A stretch of 52,504 nucleotides of DNA from Heyndrickxia camelliae. Lineage in GTDB: Bacteria > Bacillota > Bacilli > Bacillales > Bacillaceae_C. Under the pieces are notes generated by a model. That model saw only the letters and a program-made list of their open reading frames with translations, had not been told where the DNA came from and made no database searches. Every line of letters starts with the position of its first letter. Within the stretch, counting starts at the first letter, position 1. The DNA lies in contig NZ_PIQO01000026.1 in assembly GCF_002844575.1 (NCBI RefSeq), forward strand, positions 1 through 52,504, in the 5' to 3' direction. Shown here piece by piece: positions 25,086 through 32,375 of this stretch. A program made the translations under genes and the position numbers.

Positions 25086-27055
25086 TATTTATTTAATTTC
25101 CTTTTGTTACGACAAGATTTACAACGTTTTGGTAGTTCAAATCCTTTTTCTACATAAAATTTAATTTCTCCATTATCGATGCGAAGGAGTGATTCACACT
25201 CTGTACACCTATTATATTTGTTCAAATGTTTTTGTCTAATACAATTAAACACTTCATTTTCTATAATTTTTTCCACATTATTACACGTATTATTACTATA
25301 TAACATTTTACTATAACTTTCTTTATCAATAGTGAGACACAAATCTTTGTATTGTTTATATGTTGAATATAATATGATATTGGTTCTATTAAAACTAGAA
25401 AAGCCACGAAGGCATGAGATACCTAAGTTCTCATGTTTATTCTTTAAAGTCTTTATAGCAGATAAAATTTTTGGTTCATCAATTAAACAACTTTCTCCTA
25501 AAAATTCTTTATTTAAACTGTTATTTACAAAATTTAAAATTGTATTGATTACACTCGTTCCGATTATTTCATCGTTTAATTTAATTTGTTTCAAAGTGCA
25601 AAAATCATAAGAAAACGTTAATACTGGCACATATTTGTTATCGTAAACTTCCCGATTTAATCTAAAATGAAATTTATCATCATTCTTCTTGTATTTATCA
25701 TTAAGAAATATTATAGCATCATCCAATATATTATTATTTTTAGCAGTGTGCCATCTATAAACTCTTTTAATCCTTTCAATCATTTTTCTCTGTTTATTAT
25801 TAATAATTTCACAAATATCATCTTTTGAAAGTGATGTTTTTAATGTAAAAGTTGTTTTCCCAATTTTATATTTTCCTACATATTCAAAATTTAAATATCC
25901 ATATAATTCATCATCAATTCCTTTGTGCAAAGTAAAGAAATTGCAAATACCTTTTTTATATAAATATTGAGTGGAAAAGTCATATTTTTCCTCTAACTCT
26001 AACACTAACTTTTTGAAATTATCTATTCCTCCAGTTTTTTTATCTAATTCTTTGATTATCCGATTGATTGACATATTTCTTAATGAAAGTGAGAAATTCA
26101 TATTATTCTTGTATTGATTTTGAAAAACGAAAACCACATCAAGAACTTTATTCCACTTTATTATTTTTTCGATTTTAATATGGTATAAATAGTTAATATT
26201 TATTTTATTAAAATAATCACTTGTCTCTTTTAATTTCAAGTCTGTCTTATAGTTAATATAATCATCCCAAGATAAAGAACAATTTGATTTTATAAGTATG
26301 GTTTTAACAATTTCTATGTCAAATATATTGATATTATCTATTAAGTTGACCATGTATTCAATTTCAACTTCACCTTTCTGATACCGAAAAATATCATCCC
26401 AAAACCAATCTAATTTTTGAATGCGTTTCTTTAAATCTTCATCAACATTCCCAAGTAGTTTTTCCTCTTTATACTTACCAATCGTATTATAATATGCATC
26501 TCCTTTTTTAACATTGAAGCATTTACCATCATAAAACAAAGCTTTGAAAGTAGGTAATTTATCATTCAATGCTAATTGCTTAATATCTACCTCAACAACA
26601 ATATTCTTTAATTCCAACCATTTATCAAGATAATCCTTAACATGTTTCTTATTAGTAAAAGCCATCTCAAAGTATATAGTATTTCCACATTCAGTAACAA
26701 CGGTTACGTCCGGTCTATATAAACCACTCTCAGTTTCATAAGATTGTTCGACTAGAATATCCTTACAAATATATTCTTTTTCAGTATCCGAAACAACCGT
26801 GAATTTATCACCTTTTTCAAGAAACTTGTTCTTAAACCAAAAGTGAATTTGTGATTCCGAATTACATTTACTAGCATCCACATGGGCAAAGTGAGGAGCA
26901 ATCCTTTTTGACTCAATTGCTTTTGGTTTTAAATCTGATCCACAAACAGGACAATGATATGTATTTTGTTTATTTAATTCATTTACAGTATCAATTGTTA
27001 TGATTTCATTATTTTCATCTTTAGCAAACCACAACTTTACATTTTCATAACTCAT
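25085..27055 (-). CDS. CoiA-like nuclease-domain protein
   Basis: A 656-residue protein. The N terminus has a CoiA-type zinc motif ('YHCPVCGSDLKPK...RIAPHFAHVDASKC') followed by 'LYRPDVTVV' and 'TIYFEMAFTNK', which look like a PD-(D/E)xK nuclease core (D near 122, E near 135). The middle 350 residues are helical without known motifs. The C terminus has a second zinc ribbon (CTECESLL ... CKSCRNKRK). CoiA proteins act with RecA-dependent recombination during competence; phage relatives have unknown function. The gene abuts the RNA polymerase gene (the stop and start overlap), suggesting cooperation. GGAGG precedes two tandem ATGs. Confidence 0.7.
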   Translation of the reverse strand: MSYENVKLWFAKDENNEIITIDTVNELNKQNTYHCPVCGSDLKPKAIESKRIAPHFAHVDASKCNSESQIHFWFKNKFLEKGDKFTVVSDTEKEYICKDILVEQSYETESGLYRPDVTVVTECGNTIYFEMAFTNKKHVKDYLDKWLELKNIVVEVDIKQLALNDKLPTFKALFYDGKCFNVKKGDAYYNTIGKYKEEKLLGNVDEDLKKRIQKLDWFWDDIFRYQKGEVEIEYMVNLIDNINIFDIEIVKTILIKSNCSLSWDDYINYKTDLKLKETSDYFNKININYLYHIKIEKIIKWNKVLDVVFVFQNQYKNNMNFSLSLRNMSINRIIKELDKKTGGIDNFKKLVLELEEKYDFSTQYLYKKGICNFFTLHKGIDDELYGYLNFEYVGKYKIGKTTFTLKTSLSKDDICEIINNKQRKMIERIKRVYRWHTAKNNNILDDAIIFLNDKYKKNDDKFHFRLNREVYDNKYVPVLTFSYDFCTLKQIKLNDEIIGTSVINTILNFVNNSLNKEFLGESCLIDEPKILSAIKTLKNKHENLGISCLRGFSSFNRTNIILYSTYKQYKDLCLTIDKESYSKMLYSNNTCNNVEKIIENEVFNCIRQKHLNKYNRCTECESLLRIDNGEIKFYVEKGFELPKRCKSCRNKRKLNK

Positions 27056-27211
27056 CATTTACCTCCAATCTATTCAACATCGCTTTATTCGTCTGTAATC
27101 TAACTAATTAATCATAATCTACAAATTCCAATATCGACCTAGACTAAATACATTCAGTTTAACTATAATTTCTTATTCATAATAATTTAATTAGGATACT
27201 GACAAATAACA

Positions 27212-27496
27212 CTAATCATTTTTCTTCATATGTAGATTCCTCATTCTTTCTGCTATAGCAAGACGCTGCTCTTCACTAAGTTCACGTTTCTTTGATGGTT
27301 TCCTTAAGCTAACTTGATTAGCACCAAGTTCAAACCTAGCAGAGATAATACGACCATCTTCATATTCAGGCTCAATTGGTTCGGCAATCTTTAATAATTT
27401 TGTCAGCCAAGTTGAATCACTACAATATATAATAAATTTATCCTCTGTTCTTATTTTGTTTATGTTAATTTCTTGTTCTTCTGATGAATACCCCAT
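27212..27496 (-). CDS. hypothetical protein near the operon head
   Basis: A 94-residue protein behind AGAGGTGA. The C terminus is basic and rich in K and R ('KPSKKRELSEEQRLAIAERMRNLHMKKND'), the middle beta-like. A nucleic-acid-binding or regulatory role is possible but unproven. It is separated from the CoiA-like gene by about 155 bases with no clear feature. Confidence 0.55.
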   Translation of the reverse strand: MGYSSEEQEININKIRTEDKFIIYCSDSTWLTKLLKIAEPIEPEYEDGRIISARFELGANQVSLRKPSKKRELSEEQRLAIAERMRNLHMKKND

Positions 27497-27530
27497 CAAA
27501 TCACCTCTACAATATATTAATTTATTTATA

Positions 27531-27722
27531 TTAATAAACCTGTTTCCATATTTTTTTCATCTTTTTAACTAACTTGTCATATGTATTTTTATTTAATCTA
27601 CCAAACCATTGATAATCCTCGTATGCCCTTAACTCTTCGTTGTTAGCTTCTCCTGATCTAATCATGTCTTCAAAAAACGCCAACACCTCCAATTCACTGA
27701 ATTGTAAAACTGTCCTCATCAT
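27531..27722 (-). CDS. first small gene of the late operon
   Basis: A 63-residue protein with two aromatic-rich helices ('VLAFFEDMIRSG', 'YQWFGRLNKNTYDKLVKKMKKIWKQ') and a basic end. AAGGAGG stands before tandem ATGs; a GTG lies two codons upstream. It is the first coding sequence after the consensus promoter at 27807-27835. Function unknown. Confidence 0.55.
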   Translation of the reverse strand: MMRTVLQFSELEVLAFFEDMIRSGEANNEELRAYEDYQWFGRLNKNTYDKLVKKMKKIWKQVY

Positions 27723-27806
27723 TTTCACCTCCTTGTCCTAGCAATCTATCTAACTATTATATCGGCTAAAACTCACAAAGAGTTTAGTGTTTTCTGATAT
27801 ATTACT

Positions 27807-27835
27807 ATTATATTAATTTATTTTTATAATGTCAA
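27807..27835 (-). promoter_or_regulatory. consensus sigma-A promoter for the late-gene strand
   Basis: Minus-strand TTGACA (27835-27830), a 17-bp spacer and TATAAT (27812-27807), both hexamers perfect. The spacer holds AAAAATAAATTA, like the promoters listed at 35498, 39445, 40327 and 51752. A second TATAAT-like sequence lies about 50 bp downstream. The host enzyme could make the operon's first message, including the polymerase gene. Confidence 0.8.
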
Positions 27836-27977
27836 TGTGAAATTCAAAAATAAAAACAAAATTATTATTTTTAAACTGTACAGGCAATTTACCTATGTCA
27901 TACACATATCATTCTAGTGTAATAAATAAACCTCGGATAACATCAATGTAAGACAAATTTATTAAGGAGGTATGACA

Positions 27978-28808
27978 ATGAAGCTTGGAATTGATGCTGG
28001 CAATGATCAAGTGAAGATTTGTGGAGATTATGGGTTAATTAATTTCATTTCAGCAATAGGGGAGAGTAGACTGATAAACCTTCAGCAAATTCACGGTCAA
28101 GATGATATGTATTTTGAGTATCAAGGTGAATCAGGATTTGCAGGAACATTGGCATTATATGAATCGGAGTTTGTAGGTTCCATAATGGGTAGCACGAAAG
28201 CACATAAAGATACATTACTTCGAGTCTTAATTGGTATTCACAGATACTCAACTCTCTATAATCTTAATGAATCTATATTCGATATTGTAGTTGGTCAACC
28301 AATCATAATGCACAATCACATTGAAAAGGAAAAAATAAAAGGGATGTTGAAAGGACAACATACTCTTACTGTTAATGGAATTACTAAAACCTTTATTATC
28401 AATCGAGTTGAATGTGCAGCAGAGTGTGCAACAGCTTACTGGAGTAACCCAAAAGAAGGATTGGTTAGAATTATTGATATTGGGGGAGGGACTGTAAATT
28501 ACTCAACCGTATTAAACGGAAGGTTCATTGATAAAGATTCGGATACTTTAACATTTGGTGTAAATACAACTAAAACCAATAATCTTCAAGCATTAGCGAG
28601 AGGAATTTCAACTCAGTTATTAAAGAAATGGGATCAAAATGATAAAACTTTTTTAATAGGTGGAATTGCAGAACAGATGGTATCTCATTTGAAGAATTAC
28701 TTTCCTAACGCACGAGTATTATATCCGATATTCAATAGACAACAAATTAGTCCTATTTTTGCTAATGCAATTTCCTTCTATATATTGGCGGTGAACATTT
28801 ATGAGTAG
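27978..28808 (+). CDS. parM: ParM/Alp-type actin-like plasmid segregation ATPase
   Basis: A 276-residue actin-like protein. The ATG at 27978 has AGGAGG 7 bases upstream (an ATG at 27972 is too close to it). 'LGIDAGNDQVK' (3-13) is the phosphate-1 motif, 'IIDIGGGTVNY' (165-175) is phosphate-2, and 'LIGGIAEQM' (226-234) is the adenosine motif. Such proteins form filaments that push plasmid copies apart. It is followed with an 8-base overlap by a small ParR-like gene and then by clustered repeats, the layout of a type II partition locus. It resembles ParM/Alp7-type proteins of Bacillus plasmids in length and motif spacing; the symbol follows the family. Confidence 0.85.
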   Translation: MKLGIDAGNDQVKICGDYGLINFISAIGESRLINLQQIHGQDDMYFEYQGESGFAGTLALYESEFVGSIMGSTKAHKDTLLRVLIGIHRYSTLYNLNESIFDIVVGQPIIMHNHIEKEKIKGMLKGQHTLTVNGITKTFIINRVECAAECATAYWSNPKEGLVRIIDIGGGTVNYSTVLNGRFIDKDSDTLTFGVNTTKTNNLQALARGISTQLLKKWDQNDKTFLIGGIAEQMVSHLKNYFPNARVLYPIFNRQQISPIFANAISFYILAVNIYE

Positions 28809-29028
28809 AAAGGTAAAGTCAGTATCATTTAACACTGAAGATCCATTTGAAAAGGAAATGTATGAGTACTCTAAGAAGTTTTCTAACTTTTCGTCATTTG
28901 TAAAAAGACTTATCCATATTTCAATGAATGGAAAGCAACCTGTGGCAAATATTGAAGTGGGGGAAATATCAGAATTATCAACAGACAAACCTAAAATTAA
29001 CAAAGATTTCCTTAGACAACTAATCTAA
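28801..29028 (+). CDS. ParR-like centromere-binding protein
   Basis: A 75-residue protein overlapping the parM end by 8 bases. The N-terminal half ('VKSVSFNTEDPFEKEMYEYSKKFSNFSSFVKRLIHISMNG') has the ribbon-helix-helix pattern of small ParR proteins and antitoxin-like repressors, with a disordered, acidic C terminus that could bind the actin filament. It probably binds the repeat cluster just downstream and may repress the operon. Confidence 0.7.
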   Translation: MSRKVKSVSFNTEDPFEKEMYEYSKKFSNFSSFVKRLIHISMNGKQPVANIEVGEISELSTDKPKINKDFLRQLI

Positions 29029-29054
29029 AATTTTATGAATATAGTAAAAGATCA

Positions 29055-29179
29055 TTACTCAGTGCTTACTGACTCATTATTAAATGCTTTTCCAAGTGGT
29101 TACTCATTACCTTACTAGTCACTCAGTAATTACTCAGAGCATCAGTAACCTGAAGTTGAGTAAGTTGGAATTTCAGTAA
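29055..29179 (+). repeat. centromere-like (parC) repeat cluster
   Basis: About nine copies of TTACT(C/G)A in both orientations within 125 bp, for example TTACTCAGT (29055-29063), TTACTGACTCA (29066-29076), TTACTCA (29100-29106), TTACTCAG (29130-29137), TCAGTAA (29142-29148 and 29173-29179), with nearby ACTCAGTAAT and GAGTAAG. They sit directly after the parR-like gene, while classical parC lies before parM. No gene fits here. Confidence 0.6.
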
Positions 29180-29232
29180 TCAATCTATAAATTTACTTTA
29201 CTCATAAAATAATACATCAGGAGTGAGTTAAC

Positions 29233-29814
29233 ATGTCATATAAAATTACTTCCTATTTTGGAAGTGTGGAATCATTTCGTGAAAGAGGTCATTCTGGAAT
29301 CGATTTTCAGATGAATGATGGAACAGAGATTCATTCAATTAGAGATGGAATTGTTCATCTTGCTGATTATGGAAATCAAAACGCAGGTAAAACAATATTT
29401 GTGGAATGGGATGATGGTAAGACTGCAATTTATGGTCATCTTAGTCAATTTTCCGTAAGAGATGGTCAAACCGTTCATGCAGGTGATTTGCTAGGTTATT
29501 CAGGACACAGCGGGAATGTATTTTCTTCATCAGGTGGAAATGGAGCACATCTTCATTTTGGACTTAAGGAAAATGGACACTTTATTGATCCTTCACCATA
29601 TATTGAACAAATTCAACATATGAATGACCATGCTACACAAATAGCTACCACAAAATTTTCGTTAATGGATATGTTTCAATCTCATATGAACATATTTAAT
29701 GACTTCTTACACAACACCAGTGTTCATTTAATTAACTTTATAACGTCAACGGATTACTCTCCACTTGTACAATTGCTCAAGAATGTTGTAGAGCTTTTCT
29801 TTATCAATATCTAA
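29233..29814 (+). CDS. M23/LytM-family peptidoglycan endopeptidase
   Basis: A 193-residue protein with an M23 domain over residues 1-125: H20 and D24 (RGHSGIDF) form the HxxxD metal pair, H69 lies in 'YGHL', and 'GAHLHFG' supplies H106 and H108. The zinc site is complete. No signal peptide precedes it; the C-terminal 60 residues are hydrophobic and helical (VHLINFITS ... LLKNVVELFFINI), perhaps a membrane association or export element. AGGAGTG precedes the ATG. In a plasmid transfer region it would open peptidoglycan for a secretion channel; in a phage setting it could be a lysin. Confidence 0.8.
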   Translation: MSYKITSYFGSVESFRERGHSGIDFQMNDGTEIHSIRDGIVHLADYGNQNAGKTIFVEWDDGKTAIYGHLSQFSVRDGQTVHAGDLLGYSGHSGNVFSSSGGNGAHLHFGLKENGHFIDPSPYIEQIQHMNDHATQIATTKFSLMDMFQSHMNIFNDFLHNTSVHLINFITSTDYSPLVQLLKNVVELFFINI

Positions 29815-29988
29815 TTGTTCGAAGTCAACATGACTAAGTTTTAAAAATTCATCTACCCAGGGCATTTCCTTATCATATGTGAGTGGATCATAATAACAGA
29901 TTGTAACCACCTACCTTTTATTGTCTTTAGAGCTTTCAAATATCTCATCAATTAATCTTTCTGTGTCTTTTTCATCATTTTTAGGCAT
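29746..29988 (-). pseudogene. antisense ORF pair split by one in-frame TAG
   Basis: Minus strand. A 25-codon ORF from ATG 29988 (GGAGG ahead, product MPKNDEKDTERL...) ends in TAG at 29911-29913. The same frame continues at once with GTG-GTT for 54 codons to a TGA at 29746, so the frame is open across 243 bases with a single TAG. This could be a gene broken by a nonsense mutation, two coupled small genes, or stop read-through. The 3' end overlaps the 3' end of the M23 gene in antisense (convergent). No homology recognised. Confidence 0.4.
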
Positions 29989-30048
29989 ATTTAGTCCTCC
30001 AATATACATTTTCACCTATAATTTGACCAAATAAGGAGTTAAATATAC

Positions 30049-30465
30049 ATGGAATATAAGAAATTTGACGTTTTACTGAAGAAGGAAACTGTAGATAAGA
30101 TAGACAAAATTACCATGTTTAAGAATGTGAAGGATGAATTATTCAAAGGAGAAAGCGAACATTTTTCAGTAGAGGATTTTATTGTAGGTTGTGTTTACCA
30201 TTATATTGAACTTATAGAATCAAATAGGGAGATTGCTGGATTTCATGATCTTGGAAGACCATTTAAATTAAGAAATCGTTTCAAAGAAATAATTAAAGAA
30301 AAAGGTATAAACCAAAAACAACTTGGTGATATGACTCAGATTAATGCTGGGAATATAAGTCAAATATTAAATAATCACAATCAGCCATCGTTAGATTATT
30401 TTCTCCGCATTTGGATAGCCTTAGAATGTCCTAGATTAGATTGGTGTCTTTATCGTGAAGAATGA
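30049..30465 (+). CDS. XRE-family transcriptional regulator
   Basis: A 138-residue protein. The C terminus (about 84-135) is a clear XRE helix-turn-helix: 'RFKEIIKEKGINQKQLGDMTQINAGNISQILNNHNQPSLDYFLRIWIALEC', with the canonical Q-x-x-L-x-x-x-T spacing. The N-terminal 80 residues are an unrecognised charged domain. AAGGAG lies upstream of the ATG. It precedes the membrane/secretion-type genes and probably controls them or the element as a whole. Confidence 0.75.
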   Translation: MEYKKFDVLLKKETVDKIDKITMFKNVKDELFKGESEHFSVEDFIVGCVYHYIELIESNREIAGFHDLGRPFKLRNRFKEIIKEKGINQKQLGDMTQINAGNISQILNNHNQPSLDYFLRIWIALECPRLDWCLYREE

Positions 30466-30565
30466 TTTTCGAAATAAAAATTTATCTTCGAAATTGTAAT
30501 AAGACAAAATTCACCGCCCATATAATCTGAATACACTTAATCATCAAGAATAGGGAGGTAACACA

Positions 30566-30751
30566 ATGTTTACAAGTACAGGAATTGCATTTTTAGCTAT
30601 TAAGATATTTGCGATTGGAGCAGCCGGAATATCTGCTTCGACTTTTATGGATACTTTCCACAATTTTAAATTTAAATCTAAAAAGAAAGGTGATAATGAT
30701 GTCAACGTTGAAAGTGAATCTTTGCGTGAGAAAGCCAAGTCAATTCGTTAA
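30566..30751 (+). CDS. small membrane protein upstream of the pilin-like gene
   Basis: A 61-residue protein with one hydrophobic helix (about 7-27, IAFLAIKIFAIGAAGISAS) and a charged, basic-then-acidic tail. GGGAGG stands 8 bases before the ATG. Its last 56 bases overlap the next gene in another frame. It could be a small accessory of the same membrane complex. Confidence 0.6.
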   Translation: MFTSTGIAFLAIKIFAIGAAGISASTFMDTFHNFKFKSKKKGDNDVNVESESLREKAKSIR

Positions 30752-31223
30752 TTATCAATTGTCATCTTTCACTTTAAATGAAGAATCTTTCCCCGTAGAA
30801 ATCAATTTAAAGGAGGTGATCAATCTTGCTCCGCATCAAAAGAAGAAGTATCAAAAAATAATCAAAACCTTCATAGGAACAACAGTAAGTTTTCTGATGT
30901 TATCATCAAGGTCAATGGCTCAAGGATTAGCAGGTACAGCGTCACAACCATCATCAACTCTAGGCTTACCACCAGACTTTATCGAACCGATCCTACTACT
31001 AATCAAAATGGCACTAGGGGGTTCATTCCTTTTAGCAATTCTACTCATGATAGCAGCAGGGACGTTACGAATGTTAAGGCAAAAGAAACAGGCAGTAGAA
31101 TGGAGCAACGACATTATAAGAGGATTCACACAAATTTTATTAAGCATTCCGGTCATTTTTCTAATATTTTACGTAGCCATAAAACTACTAGGAAATTTCA
31201 CAACCTACATCAGTCCATTATAA
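30696..31223 (+). CDS. TrbC/VirB2-like membrane protein
   Basis: A 175-residue protein. A basic stretch precedes a signal-like segment (TFIGTTVSFLMLSSRSMAQG, about 67-86), then two hydrophobic helices (about 108-128 and 151-170) separated by a basic loop 'RMLRQKKQAVEW'. This is the plan of the TrbC/VirB2 pilin group. The tandem ATGs at 30696 have AAAGG upstream; an open frame extends further upstream but without a ribosome site. Inside the gene is a very strong AAAGGAGGTGAT (30810-30821) that leads to no productive in-frame start. It overlaps both neighbours. Confidence 0.6.
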   Translation: MMSTLKVNLCVRKPSQFVNYQLSSFTLNEESFPVEINLKEVINLAPHQKKKYQKIIKTFIGTTVSFLMLSSRSMAQGLAGTASQPSSTLGLPPDFIEPILLLIKMALGGSFLLAILLMIAAGTLRMLRQKKQAVEWSNDIIRGFTQILLSIPVIFLIFYVAIKLLGNFTTYISPL

Positions 31224-32365
31224 GTTTCTTTAAGAAAATAACTCTTCCAGTTGCGGCAGTTTCTTCATCATTTTTATTTTCAAACTTCACAAATGCCTCA
31301 ACATTAGACATAATTACACAGAAAAAAGGAATTCTAACACATGACTATTCGGGAAACCATGAAACTACATGGTTAGGAATAGGGGAGATAGTTAAGAATG
31401 TAACTTGGCTTATAGATTTTCTTAAACATATTAAAGAAAACATGTACCATTATTCACTCGATTTATTGTCTTGGATTTATACCACTCTTACAAATGTTGT
31501 TTTATATACTCCACTATTCCTCTTTAATAATTCATTCGTCAAAAATACCTCTATATTATTTTCAATTGTTTCAGTAAGTATTGTTATTCTTCTGACGATA
31601 TACGAAAGCATAATGAAAATGCTAAGGAAAGATCATACAGACTTCAAACAAGTGTTAAAGAGATTCCCTATGGTAGTTGCTGGAGCTGGATTTGCACCAT
31701 TTTTCTTTGAAAAATCATTTCAATTTATAAACCAATTGACAAAAGGGATTACTCAAGTGGGAGGTAATATCGTTTCAGGTGATACCTTTGCTAAGTCTTT
31801 CTCATTAGGAAGTATAGATGTTTTTGGACTGTTATTATTTGATGTTGTTCTATTGGCATTATTAATTAAAGTATTACTTCAAAATGCTCTGAGGTGGTGG
31901 GATCTGTTTACGTTGTGTGCTATCAGTCCATTAGCACTAACAAGTTGGATTTTCGATAGACATTCTCATTTATTTAGACAATGGTGGAGTTCCATCAAAC
32001 GACTTGGAGTTGTTCAGTTGGTTTATGCAACATTCGTTTTACTAATTGGAGTATTTCTAGTTGGAACAAGATTTGTTTCACCAGACAATTACTTTTTAAG
32101 ATTACTAGTGATTATTGGAAGTTTAATGAGATTAGCAAATCCACCACAATTTATTCTATCTTACACAAGAGGTCATGATATTAACGATTCATTTAACAAC
32201 TTGAAACGTAGAGGAAAGGGAATATTTGATACTCTGACATTGAAAAACGTAACTCCTTATAGATTCATTAAGAATCATTTAGCTAATATCAAGGCGAGAG
32301 AATTAAAGATAGGTGAATTAAGACAAAAGCATGGAAGAAGATTTGTAGATGATTTATTGAAGTAG
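31100..32365 (+). CDS. VirB6/TrbL-like polytopic membrane protein
   Basis: A 421-residue membrane protein starting 124 bases inside the preceding gene in another frame. No better in-frame start exists near, so the long overlap seems real. Hydrophobic segments occur near 45-63 (signal-like 'LPVAAVSSSFLFSNFTNAS'), 125-143, 150-167, 195-215, 240-262, 270-285, 305-325 and 335-350. A 'KALRWWDLF'-like motif (ALRWWDLFTLCAISPLALTSW) is characteristic of VirB6/TrbL family members. Together with the pilin-like gene and the translocase it suggests part of a type IV secretion channel. No VirB4-type ATPase is in the window. Confidence 0.65.
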   Translation: MEQRHYKRIHTNFIKHSGHFSNILRSHKTTRKFHNLHQSIISFFKKITLPVAAVSSSFLFSNFTNASTLDIITQKKGILTHDYSGNHETTWLGIGEIVKNVTWLIDFLKHIKENMYHYSLDLLSWIYTTLTNVVLYTPLFLFNNSFVKNTSILFSIVSVSIVILLTIYESIMKMLRKDHTDFKQVLKRFPMVVAGAGFAPFFFEKSFQFINQLTKGITQVGGNIVSGDTFAKSFSLGSIDVFGLLLFDVVLLALLIKVLLQNALRWWDLFTLCAISPLALTSWIFDRHSHLFRQWWSSIKRLGVVQLVYATFVLLIGVFLVGTRFVSPDNYFLRLLVIIGSLMRLANPPQFILSYTRGHDINDSFNNLKRRGKGIFDTLTLKNVTPYRFIKNHLANIKARELKIGELRQKHGRRFVDDLLK

Positions 32366-32375
32366 GAGGTATCAT

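Noticed and set aside
30609-31223. Longer form of the TrbC/VirB2-like gene from 30609.
   Set aside because: The start has no ribosome site and lies within the 61-aa gene; tandem ATGs at 30696 with AAAGG upstream are better.
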